From Poronia punctata (lineage: Eukaryota; Ascomycota; Sordariomycetes; Xylariales; Xylariaceae): DNA of 64,000 nt. Below, piece after piece: positions 1 to 10,809 of this stretch. The stretch's first letter is position 1. The number at the start of each line of letters is the position of its first letter. A program made the position numbers and the translations under genes. The notes beneath the pieces are model-generated. The model made no database searches. It saw only the letters and a list, made by a program, of their open reading frames with translations, and was not told where the DNA came from. The stretch is taken from the NCBI GenBank assembly GCA_022579005.1, contig MU401472.1, forward strand, positions 1 to 64,000, read 5' to 3'.

Positions 1-93
<93 letters not shown>
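1..93. repeat. Poly-C homopolymer, 93 bases
   Basis: The window opens with 93 uninterrupted C residues followed by ordinary mixed sequence. A homopolymer of this length is rare in fungal nuclear DNA and is not a telomere repeat, since no TTAGGG/CCCTAA units are present. It is probably a contig-end or sequencing artefact, but a real C-tract cannot be excluded from sequence alone. Confidence 0.95.
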
Positions 94-2329
94 ATCCCAA
101 TGTATCAGACGGAATCATCAGTCATGACTTGGGTGAACGCCTGGGTAGGCAATTTGTAGATAGTTGTGAGTTGTGACTTGAATTTCATACTTTGGCTCAA
201 ACCTTTTGGGTGAAAGCTACAGGTATATATCATCATAATTGTACTCTTGATTCAAAAATAAGGAAAACAGGTACCGGTACATCTTGAGAGGCTACTACAA
301 AAAAGATAAAAGTACCTCTATAGAAACAGGTTATCACAAGGTCGTCTTAATCACGTGAAGGGAACCAGTCGCGACTGCCAAAGAGCACAAAGCTTGAAAG
401 ACCGTCTACAAGAATAGCCCTTCTTCCATTGAGTTATCCGTGGCTTAATAAATAGCGGGGTCTATTGCAATTAGCCGGAATAGAGCCTTACGTCTAATCA
501 TAAACGCGCGTGTGCTTGGCAAACATGGGTCAGTAAAGAAAAAACTGACAGACAATAGACACAAAAGGTGATTGTATGTTTGTGATCGTTGGCTACTTGC
601 AGTTCAAGGCAAACAGTAAATAAAAGCAGAAATTAGCAAAAAAACATTGATAACAAATGTTATAGCACAGACCCTAGAATCAGGTCTATCTATCACTGCC
701 AAGAGACCTCTTCCACGACATAGCACCATCATAATGTCCAAACACCCGCAGCAATGTCTATAAACACAACAAGCAAAGCTTTTACTTCTACTTTTAATTT
801 AAATCATTCAACGTTTATACACACATATCTTAATGCGCCTCTGTCCTTACTACAAGTAGGGAAGAAAGTGTTGCATTGCAGATTCCTAACAGTCAACAAC
901 CATTCCTACACGCACACAGGATAGATACGATTACCCAATTTGGTGTCCCGTGAAATTTATCAGAACCGTGCAGGGATAAACTCACCATCTACATCTAGAT
1001 TACCACCATCCCATCTAACAAAGTCTAGGATAGGAACTCAGTAACCTATCCCTCAAACCCTTATATATACCCTCAAGGAACAGGAACAGTAACAGCAATC
1101 TCAAATAATAATAAAGAAAACAAACCACAATCACACCAGACTGTATTCGTAGACATTCGATCGTCAAATCTACATACCCTGCAGTGCAGGGCCTGCACTG
1201 CCTGCCGACCTGCCTGCCCCGACCCCCGGTGGATCTTCGTCAGCCGCGACCGTTCCTTCCTTCCGGAACATGGGTCTACTCGTACACATATATGCGGACA
1301 AGTATATCCGTCGCCCATCTATCTACACGTAGGTAGGATTAAGCGAGCTCGGCTAAGGTTAGTAGATAGGTCCGGGATGATCCAACTGCAATCTTCGGCA
1401 CAGCATGGCATGTAGGGTCACATATATATTTTTCCCTTGCGAGCACATACCTACTATTGATCTGTGTTTTGCCATCTTTATCTGATAATAACCCTCAAGC
1501 AAGCAGTCAGCAGTATGGTAAAGTCTGCTGTACTGCTTGTGATCTGAATTGCTGTTGTAGAACCTATTACAAAAGCCTTGGATTTTCCAACGCAAATACC
1601 TACTCGTAATTACCAGGAACAAAAATCAGCTGATAACCCACAATATTATACGGTTACCGCGGCAAGAAATGGGCCAGAGATATTCATAAGGCACAAGCAC
1701 AAAAGTCTGGGCAGAAAGGAACGTGGGAAAAGGCGAAGATGAAAAAAATCTTAGGTCTTACATATGTCGATCTTGAGGCAGCACCGGTGAGTAAAATTTG
1801 GGTCTGTGGCCATTCACTGGGGTTGTGAGGTGGAAAATAGGGGAATTATATGTGGGAATTATATGGGACCTGTGGGCTTTTGGCAAGAGAGGATTCCATC
1901 GTACCGGATTAGCCACACGGTGCAGTTCTGCAGATCACCATGCTCACCAAGAATCCAAGATTATTGTAGGTAGACGGGTCGGTACTCGTATCAGACTCGT
2001 ATTTTGAAGTTCATGAACTGACAAGATGTTGTGAGATAGGTTGTAAGTGATTTATAACATTAGATCTATCTATGACCTATAATCGATAATCTGACCTGTA
2101 AGGACAGCAGCAGTAGTCCTCATCTATGAGAGTCTAGAAAGTGAATAACTGGAAAAGAAAACAGTGGTATCATCTTAAATGCAAAGCCTCTCCATGCAAC
2201 CGTCCATCCAACCAATACATGTTGGCCCCAATGTAAACCTTTAATGCCGACCTAGATGTATACCGAAGCCCTTCTATGACTTCTATAAATCCCCACCGGA
2301 TGCAATGCATACGCGTAACGTGTCTCGGA
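94..2329. other. Gene-free stretch left of the sugar transporter
   Basis: No open frame longer than about 90 codons and none with recognisable protein content. AT-rich spacer with scattered short TAGGTA/TACCTA words. The right part presumably includes the 3' UTR of the sugar transporter that ends at 2330. No RNA gene was recognised. Confidence 0.6.
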
Positions 2330-4113
2330 TTAGACGGATGAACCGGAAGATGTATTTCCGGGGCCTTCCTTCTCGATGTTTGTGCCCGCTTCCTCCACCT
2401 GCACATCGACACCGTACTCGCGGGCCTTGGCCACGACCTCCGACTCGTCTAGGAAGGGAAGTTCTTTAGCAGCCCTGACGTAGCTGATCTTCTCGTGGTA
2501 GCCCTTGGCAAAAATGACATCGATCTCTTCCAAGCTACGGCCAGCCGTCTCGGGATATGTGAAGTAGATGATGGGGAAGAACATGGCGTTGAGGATGGCG
2601 AAGAAGAGGTAGGTTCCCCAGCCGCTGGTACCCGTATTCTTGACCAGCACCGGAGTGATCATGACGATGAAAAAGTTCCAGAGCCAGTTACTCACTGTCG
2701 AGCTGGCAGTAGCCTTGGCACGGGTCTTCAGAGGATTGATCTCGGCAGGGTAGAGCCAAGGTAGAGGCAACCATGTAGCGCCGAAGAAGGCGATGTAAGT
2801 CTAGCATCACTAGGTTAGAGTTTGTAGTTTACGCATGCTAGCCTAACGGATTCGTAGGCTGCCAGTAAGAAGGGGGTCAACTTACAAATAGACCGACGGC
2901 GGCGCCCTTGGCAGCGCTAGCAGTACCGGGGATCAGGGCACCAAAGGTCAACACCATCGACAAGCACTGGCCGACTGTACCGATGAGGTACAACTTGCGA
3001 CGACCGACACGCTCAACAAAGTACCAAGATGTGGTGGCGAACAGGGCATAGACGATCTGGTTGACACCGCCCAATAGCAACGCGAGATTGTTGGAGGTTC
3101 CGATGGCGCTCTGGAATAGAATAGGGAAGTAGTAGATGACGGCGTTGCAACCAGAGAGCTGCTGCATCATCTGTGAAGAGAACCCCAGAATCATGCGGCG
3201 GAAGTGCTGAGTAGGGCCACCGGTAAAGAGATCTTTGAATGTGGTCTTGTTGTCGAGCTGGCCAGAAGCCCGGATAGCGTCCCGTAGATTGCCGAGCTGT
3301 GTCACGAGCCGAGGATCGTTGCGGGCCTCGCCGTTGAGAGCGGCCAAGATGGTGGCTGCCTCGTCGTTGCGATTATGCGAAAGATGCCATCGAGGGCTTT
3401 CGGGCAGATCCAGCATGAGAGTGAGAACGCTCAAGGCGAAAACGATCTGGAAGGCAATGGGAAATCGCCAAGTAAAGGCATGAGGGCCGTAGCTTGCGCC
3501 ATAATCGAGCCAGTAGGCAATCAACGTGCCGATGGCGACATTTCCGCCCTCGATGCAGATGAGCTTGCCTCGGTTATGCGAGTGACAACATCTAAACGAC
3601 GCATCCGTGTCAGTCAAGGAGCATACAGCGGGGGTTTAGAAGATTAGGGACTCGTTTGGAAACTTACTCTGCCTGCCAGATTGGGATTGTCGATGTGTTG
3701 ATACCATTTCCTATACCTGTGATGAACCGGCCGATGATAAACTGAGCAGTGGCTCCGTGATTCGGCGGGGCGCATGTGATCTGAACGATGACACCAAGGA
3801 TCATAACAATGCCACCGAGGAAGATGGCTTTCCGACGACCGAGTTTATCACCGAAAATGAGGATGAAGAGAGCACCACAGAAACAGCCGACGGCGTAGAT
3901 GGAAACGACAAAGCCTTGCCAGTTCTCGTCGCCGTCGACTTGAGGAAAGTCATGCTTAAAAGGATCGCCTCCGATGATACCGGACATAACGCCTTGATCA
4001 TAGCCGAATAGTAAGAAGTCCAAAGTAGCGACGATGGTGACAAGCCGCTGCAACGCCTTGCCGGACTTGCCCCAGTAGGTGGGCACGCCATCGGCGTTTT
4101 CCTTTGCGCCCAT
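2330..4113 (-). CDS. MFS sugar (hexose-type) transporter
   Basis: Three exons, 4113-3668, 3591-2886 and 2800-2330, give 540 residues, the usual length for fungal sugar porters of the major facilitator superfamily. They carry monosaccharides across the plasma membrane, normally with protons. Visible motifs: GYDQGVMSGI in helix 1, the GDKLGRRKA loop between helices 2 and 3, PESPRW before the central loop, QQLSGCNAVIYY in helix 7, and PETAGRSLEEID after helix 12. Both introns have GTAAGT donors and TAG acceptors. Joining them restores the conserved run IWQAE-CCHSHNRGKL and the run GATWLPLPWLYPAE. The start at 4113 (MGAKENADG) is preferred over an upstream in-frame ATG at 4230 because family members begin shortly before helix 1. 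Substrate cannot be read from sequence. The next gene upstream is a GH95 glycosidase on the same strand. Confidence 0.93.
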
Positions 4114-4647
4114 GGTGTCGACGCTCTTCTCGTCGCCGTCTAATCTTACTAAGGTCTTACCAGTGACGGGGAAGGGTGGGTTGGTAGTAAGGTAATTAAT
4201 TAAGTGAAGAGGGGAATGAGGAGAGATCAAATCTGGGGAGAATGACGGAGGGGCTTGAAGGTTCGGGGGGGTACGGGTACTTATTTATCTCCCGTCTACC
4301 TGTTCGTACAGTTCACGCCCCGGCGCCACTGTCGACCGAAACAGGAACCAACTGGCAACAACATCATACGCACGTGGAGATCTAGGTGGGCAACTTTACA
4401 CCAATTCGTACATAGGTGCCGAGTCTAAACCCGAAAATGTTGAGTACAGATTCCCAGTTCTTACTTGGCCAGCTTAAACTCCACAGGTCCCTTGGAATAG
4501 GACCAGTCACCAAGATGCAAGGAGGAGGTAGGTACGAGGTAGGCATCTAGCAATACAGTTAACAGCACAGTGTCATGTCTGGCAGGTACGCAGGGTGGCA
4601 GAGCGGCAGGCGTGGCAGGAAGGGGGAATAATTGTCACCGAGAGAAG

Positions 4648-5087
4648 TAGCCCACCTACGTCTACCTTGAAAAATTCCTACATCCACGGAGTTTCTCTAC
4701 TTAGTACACATTAGATCCCTCCCTTTACATGATTCTTTGGTACAGCGCCTTAGCATGTACCTCCTAGATTAGTGACTTCAATTGTTATTAACATAGGTAG
4801 CACCTACGTATAAGTAGGCCGGTTTACTTGTATTTATTTTTGCTAGGTACTTAATATACTTGTTTAATATTAGGTTTGCATATAAAGCGCAAGTTAATAG
4901 GAAAAGGTAGCAAGTATAGGTAGCAGGTATACATGTATGTAGGTAGGTAGCAAGTTAAGTCATTTTTCTTTAGAATACTTAGGCAAAAAACAATGCGCTG
5001 CGATTTGCACGCTGGCGTTAAGTATCGGGCCCTAAGTGGGGAACTCCTTGGATGTAGGAATTTTTCAAGGTAGACGTAGGTGGGCTA
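4648..5087. mobile_element. hAT-like MITE with inverted ends and 8-bp target duplication
   Basis: The two ends are inverted copies: 4648-4686 matches the reverse complement of 5049-5087 perfectly over 39 bases (TAGCCCACCTACGTCTACCT...), and similarity continues imperfectly to about 55 bases. The same 8 bases, GAGAGAAG, lie directly outside both ends (4640-4647 and 5088-5095), as expected for a target-site duplication. The interior of about 330 bp is AT-rich and has no coding potential. An 8-bp duplication and ends starting TAG are typical of hAT-superfamily elements, so this is best read as a non-autonomous MITE moved by a hAT transposase encoded elsewhere. A TA duplication with mariner-type ends is a weaker alternative. 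Confidence 0.85.
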
Positions 5088-7851
5088 GAGAGAAGCGTAA
5101 AGCCGCATCACGCACTGTCACGGATGCGTTGTGTGCGAGAGTGCAGGCGTGCACCGCGTAGGATGTGTGAACCTAGAGAAAACACTGGAATTCAGGAATA
5201 TCATTACGTCTCTGGTGTTAAGCAGGTCTGATAAGGGGCCCACAAGAGGCTGAAATAGTATACTAAGTACCTACCACCTACAGTTTACCATTGGCGCAAC
5301 CTCGCTAACCTTAGAGGCCTTCGTCAAGGTACGTGAGTATTCAGGCACGACAGGGGTAGATAGGGTGGATAAGGTGGCTAAAACTCTTTGGAGATCTGCG
5401 TGTCAATCGTCATCGGTCCCATATTTGGACCCATCGGCACGGCTCCCAAGCGGAGCCTCATCAAGGTCCATGTAACGGAGGTGTGGAGCTATTGTGGTGC
5501 TCGTCGTAAGTTCGTGACGGCACGGACTCTCACACCTGTGGGTTCTCCTGTGCCAAGGCGGAGAAGATTCCAAAATAAAAAACGTTTTGCGCTGGAAAGA
5601 AGCTTAGAAGGAAGCAAAGCTGCGTGAGCTTTGCAGAAAGCCGAAAGTTTATCACCTGGGAAGGAAACGAAGAGTGCGGCCGATCCGACGTAACTTGCGA
5701 CGCAGCAGTGTCTGTTTGTTGCCATTGCCAAGGAGCCGGCGGGCACATTGGTTGAGGGCAGTCCCCAGTCCCTATTTGGAACATGCAGGTTTGTAGGAAA
5801 CGTTATACTAACCTTAGGTTATCCCTTTATGTTCTCTGTGGCACACAGCTCTGACAATTTAGGCTCGGCGTCTGCAGTAGCTACCGTCGTATAAATCCTG
5901 ACTTTATCCTGCAATCCGTAAACCAAAGATAAGATTAGGATCCTCAGAAAAGTCGGGCCCAAGAGTTCTGACGCCGGAGCACTTGACTTACTTTTAGACT
6001 TTCAACTTATTTGCTCTTTTTGTTTAACTCGAGAATTTTCCGTTCTCCTGCTCTGTCGTCTGTGATTACACAACGCGGTATTTGCAACCGATTGCCCAAA
6101 TAATTCTTCATTTTTTTTGTTTAGTCCTCGGTATTACACAAGTGGCTCTATTCTGGATACCAAGGGTCCAAATGGGCCCCCCCCCACCAGCGCCATCACC
6201 AGCACCAGCACCAGTGATAGCGTGCTTGCCGCCAGGGAACCTACATACCTACAGGCGCGGCATATCTCCATGATGTCATAGAGCGAAAAACTTTCCCTCT
6301 TGCTTGCCTCTTGCCTTCTCTACTCTGTCGAAACTTGGTAAGCCGATTGCTTACAAAATGTTGCTAGAATGACGAAAGTCTTTTGCGCAAAAACACCGAG
6401 AAAAAAATCTCTCAATGGACATCTTCCGCTCCTAGATCTTTTGGCAAAGTTAGGAACGCGCTTGTTTTATTGAGATTGCGCGGGACCCGGAAACAGCATG
6501 GCCCTAGGTTATTGTAGGACACTTCCCCGCGAACCCCATAACTTGAATGACTCGCTTTTGTGTGTCACAGATTAAATTGGTGCCATACCGTGCCTTTATG
6601 AAGCAAATTCGAAGCCAAGCTATGCTTCACCTCGAAGCGAAACCAAACCCGTGCGCTAAGTTGATCGACAAATCACCGAATCTCAAGTACCGGTAGATTC
6701 GGTAGCGTACTCGTAGGGAGAGACTCCCGGCCTACCAAGCTTCCCAAGTCGGCATTTTATTGTCCAATGCTCAATGCCGTTGAAGCTTGATTAGAACGCT
6801 TGATCGAATGTCCTGCGTAATGTGCTTTTACGCCCAAGGAACCGGTCTCCCATGAGATCAGCCCAGCAGCGCAACTCTTGAAGAGGTTTTTTTTCGGTTT
6901 CCCTCTTCGCTCTGTGACCTCTGCTCTGACTGCCCCGAGAGCCTACACGTGTAGATTGAGTGGGATAGAGAGTGAGAGATGAATATGGGTTTTCTTGACT
7001 CGCTTCGAGTTATCCATTAATGGGGTTTAGACAAATGGTCATGTTTTATTCACACTGTCTATAGACTCACAGTGTGTTCCACTCTCCTGCAAGTCGATAA
7101 AAGCTAACTTTTAAAGGAAGCATCGAAACCAATGATAGTTCGCAATCACCATCTATTTTCAGCAGTTAGGAGCCCCTATATTTGTCCACGGAAATTGTGC
7201 CCGCTGAGATCTCGGCTCACGGCATAAGTAGGCATTTCATTCCTCAGATGCTCGGATATAACGACTTACTCTGTGTTATATTCGTATACTCGTACGAACA
7301 ACCGCAAGCAAGTGCAGATATGCCATTTTTAACAAATCACATTGGCTTTCTACGTTCCTCGACTACTTAGGTACGCACGCGACAACGTTGAATATTCCAA
7401 TGAGACAGCTACGGAACCACGGTAGGTTAGATCCGTGGACGGTGGTCTACGCATACGTGTACTTGTAGGTGGTTGGTTCATCAGGATTATGACCCAATCG
7501 ATGCATAATAACACCAAATCGCACGCTGACATTTGTTGTCTATTTACTAACTATTAGCTGGAGACGGAACAACTAGCTGAAGCAAGACCCTAGATGGCAG
7601 TGGCAGAATCAATAAATAGCATAGGCTCCTCGTCCAGGTCCACTACAATCCACTGATGATGTGCTTCCGAGCCTGCTGATATGCCCACGGCGTCTCCTGG
7701 TTCAGAGTCGCCATGAGCAAAAGCGGTGAGACGACAGCGTCAAATATCTGACTTGCTGTTGCAGTTCTCCATGCTCGGATATGATTTTCGAGGCCGGCAT
7801 TGCGATATATGCTTGGTTGGGCAAAGGTAGAGGGAATAGCTGTGTCGGGTA
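5088..7851. other. Gene-poor spacer between MITE and GH95 gene
   Basis: No credible gene is seen. Short open frames of 60-85 codons around 5388-5784, 6082-6273 and 7182-7532 lack recognisable content and mostly lack coding character. A stop-free minus-strand frame of about 70 codons ends at 7643, just downstream of the GH95 gene; it is described among the findings. Confidence 0.5.
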
Positions 7852-10532
7852 TTATGTCTTTGTTGAAGGTATTTCAGCCAATTTAATCCCTTTTACGTTG
7901 ACAAATACGGCAGGGTTCAAGCCTTTTTCCGTATGAGCAGTGGCCTTCGTCACGGTCCCGTTCCCGTCCCATTCGAAATCGACCTTGACATTACCGCGTA
8001 TTCTAAGCCCCCACACGCTTCCATTCCCCCACGCGCCAGGGATCGCAGGACCCAGCACCACAGTCCTTAAACCGCCCACCCCGTACGGCAGAGGCAAGTC
8101 GACGACGAGCATACTGAGCACCGCGCCCGCGAGCCCGAAATTAGCGTCAATCTGGAACGGTTCGTCTAAAGCGTCGTACATGCTGAGGCCGTTAGCAGCG
8201 AAGTTGAGATCGATGGCGTAACGGAGTTCCTCGTAAGCTTTGTCCGTGTCGTTCAACCGGGCCCAGCACGCGGCTCGCCATACCTTCTCCCATCCGGCGT
8301 TGGCGTCTTCGCCGTCACCCATGCCGCGCGCTAGCAAAGTCTCTCGCACCGCGTCCTGGATGCTCGCGTTCTTGTAGCCGCCCGCGTACGACGACATGGA
8401 GTAGCCCGGATACCAGCCGACGAGGTGCGACAGATGCCGGTGCGTACTCTTCTCATCCGACCCGTACGAGTCTGGCAGCTTCCACTCTTTTAACCCGCCC
8501 CATTCCGCGGCGTGGATACCCCTATCGACCCGCGCCAGTGCCGACGACACATTTGTGACAAATAGTTGGTCCTGTTCACCGGTCTCGGATAGGCCCTTGC
8601 TGACGTCGTCCAGAAGCTGATGGATGAGCTGCTGGTAGTGCGCACAGCCGAATGTCGTTGGGCCGATCTCGGGGCTGTTGCACGGGTTCGCTACGAGAGT
8701 GTCGTCGTTGAAGAACTCGTCGCTTTGTAACTGCGATATCCAAAACTGTGCGACACCTTTTAGGAGCGGGTAGCCTTGGCGTCTCAGCCATTCACCGTCC
8801 CGGCCGTAGTCGTAGCGGTCCCAGACGTGCTGCATCATCCATGCCGCGGCCGCCGGGTCTGCGTTGGTATTGTCAGTAAAGATATGGTGGGCGCGTCGTC
8901 AAGGACTAGAGTTCTTACAGTTTGCCCACAACGCAGTATCCTTCATGGCAGTATGGCCAAAGATGTTCATCTCGTTATGCACAACCCAGCCATCGGCGCC
9001 ATAGAGCAATTTTGCCGTCTCGGTGCCGCGCGGTACCCAAGTATCCTCCATGTAATCCCACAGTGCCCCCTCGGTCGCCGCCAGTCCCGTCTGCTCGGCA
9101 GCCCAGTAATTCATCTGGAGGTTGATATTGGCATGATAGTCGGCGCTCCAGGCTGGATCTAGACGTTCCGTCCATCGCCCTTGCAGGTTAGCCGGGAGCG
9201 AGTTATCCCGCGACGACGAGATAAGGAGGTGGCGAGAATAGTCGAAAAGCAGCGACTCGAGGAACGGATCGCCGGGACCCGTCCAGTCGTAGTCGGAGAG
9301 AAGAACTGCCGTCTCAATCTTGGAAGAACCTTTCGGGTCCGGTAGGTCTAGGCGGAAGCTACTCTCTAGTGCTTGGTAATCCGCCAAGTGTGCCTCCAGA
9401 AGCTGCTCGTACGTCCTAGCGCTGGCGTCGGCGGCGATGCGGTGAACAACAGGGCTTGGGTCCTGGCCTCGAAAAGAATATCCGTCCGCCTCATTTCCTT
9501 TTTTCTGGTCGTAGTTTGTCCCTGCGGTCACAACAATAGTTTGCGTCTTCTGCCCTTGGACGGACTCAACGACGAGATAGCCTTGGCTCGAACAGCTTGT
9601 CTTGTTTGCGGGCCCTGCAACTCGCGCCACGCCACTGTATGCCATGCCCAGAGGCGGGCCGGCCTGTGTGTGTCCTGTCAGTTCAACCGTGTTTTCACTG
9701 CAATTGACATGCATCAAGTCTCGCTCCACAAGGGGGTTCTCAAGGCCGACTGTAAGAGTTGGCAACGTCCCTGTTGTCTCGATATGATAGACGCAGACTT
9801 GGTCGGGATACGAACAAAACACATCAGTGGTGAAATTCCCATCATCCGCCGTGAACCGAGTCGTGTGAATCCCCGTAGACAGGTCTAGACTACGTCTATA
9901 GGAGCTATAATCTTCCACTCCGGGAACTGTTATCGTGACGTTTCCTAGCACTCGGTACGACCCGTAATGGTCAAACGTGCCCAATAGCGGCGAGACATCT
10001 AGGTTGGTGGTTAGAAGTTAACGGGGCAAGGTGATAAATAATTAGGTTGGTACATCGCAAATACCTACCCCCTGTGCCATCCTCGAAAATCGTCGCCCGT
10101 ATGTCTGATAATGCTGAGGATACCGGCTTAGCTGGATTTCCACCTGTGTAATCCTGTCGTCAAGTCAATCAGTCAATCCACCCTACTTACTTACTTACAT
10201 ACAATACATAAATTAAGACGAGATAAAACAACATACAGAGCTTTCGAACGGTCCACCAGACCACAAAGAATCAACATTAATATTCAATTTCTCTGTACCA
10301 GGTTGTCCGAACGGGATAGCTACCGTAGTCACACAAGTTGTTAGTGATGAATCCAATTCTAGATACCAAAGTTCGACTAACCCCCAAGTTTCCCATTCCC
10401 AATAGGATACCCCGTCTTGAGTAAATACTCCTCCGAGTCCCGCGGACCAAATGTTGCAGGAGTCTTGGACCATAATGTTTTTGCGTTTACAAGGACGATT
10501 AAAGAGAGGGTGAGGAGGAGGGTTGACTTCAT
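7852..10532 (-). CDS. Secreted GH95 alpha-L-fucosidase-like glycoside hydrolase
   Basis: Five exons: 10532-10382, 10319-10237, 10153-10069, 9998-8919 and 8858-7852, encoding 801 residues. The start at 10532 gives a signal peptide ([17 protein letters not shown]). Splicing rebuilds the N-terminal GH95 sequence [18 protein letters not shown], then [21 protein letters not shown] and EDGTG-DVSPLLG. The catalytic (alpha/alpha)6 region shows NINLQMNYW (N397 and N399, inferred to match the residues that activate the nucleophilic water), GGLKEW (E591, inferred acid), [13 protein letters not shown] and [10 protein letters not shown] (D704). GH95 enzymes are inverting exo-hydrolases that remove alpha-1,2-L-fucose or related alpha-L-galactose, for example from xyloglucan side chains. 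The product is probably extracellular. A sugar transporter lies downstream on the same strand; a shared role is inference only. Confidence 0.93.
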
Positions 10533-10809
10533 TTTTCTACCGTAAGCATTCTGTTATTTATTCTACACGTACTGTCTAGGGATGTGTTCATCGTAGTCGT
10601 ATATATACCTACCTACCTACCTATCTTATAGACAATATGAAGAATTTGAATTTGTTGTTGTTATTGGTGGTAAATTCAACATTGTCCTCGGGATAATTCT
10701 TCATCATTCTAATTACCAACATTGAAAATATGACGTGACTGGGGAAAATAAAAATCTGGGGTAAAAACTACGGTCGCAATGTAGGTGCGGGGTTTCCAAA
10801 AGGTAGCTA
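10533..10809. other. Upstream region of the GH95 gene
   Basis: Non-coding stretch between the GH95 start codon and the left end of the decayed transposon at about 10810. It contains a run of ACCTACCTACCTA at 10608-10622. I see no strong TATA box. Confidence 0.4.

Noticed and set aside
9373..9888. 171-codon plus-strand frame inside the GH95 gene
   Set aside because: Antisense to a confirmed GH95 exon; composition is typical of a mirror frame.
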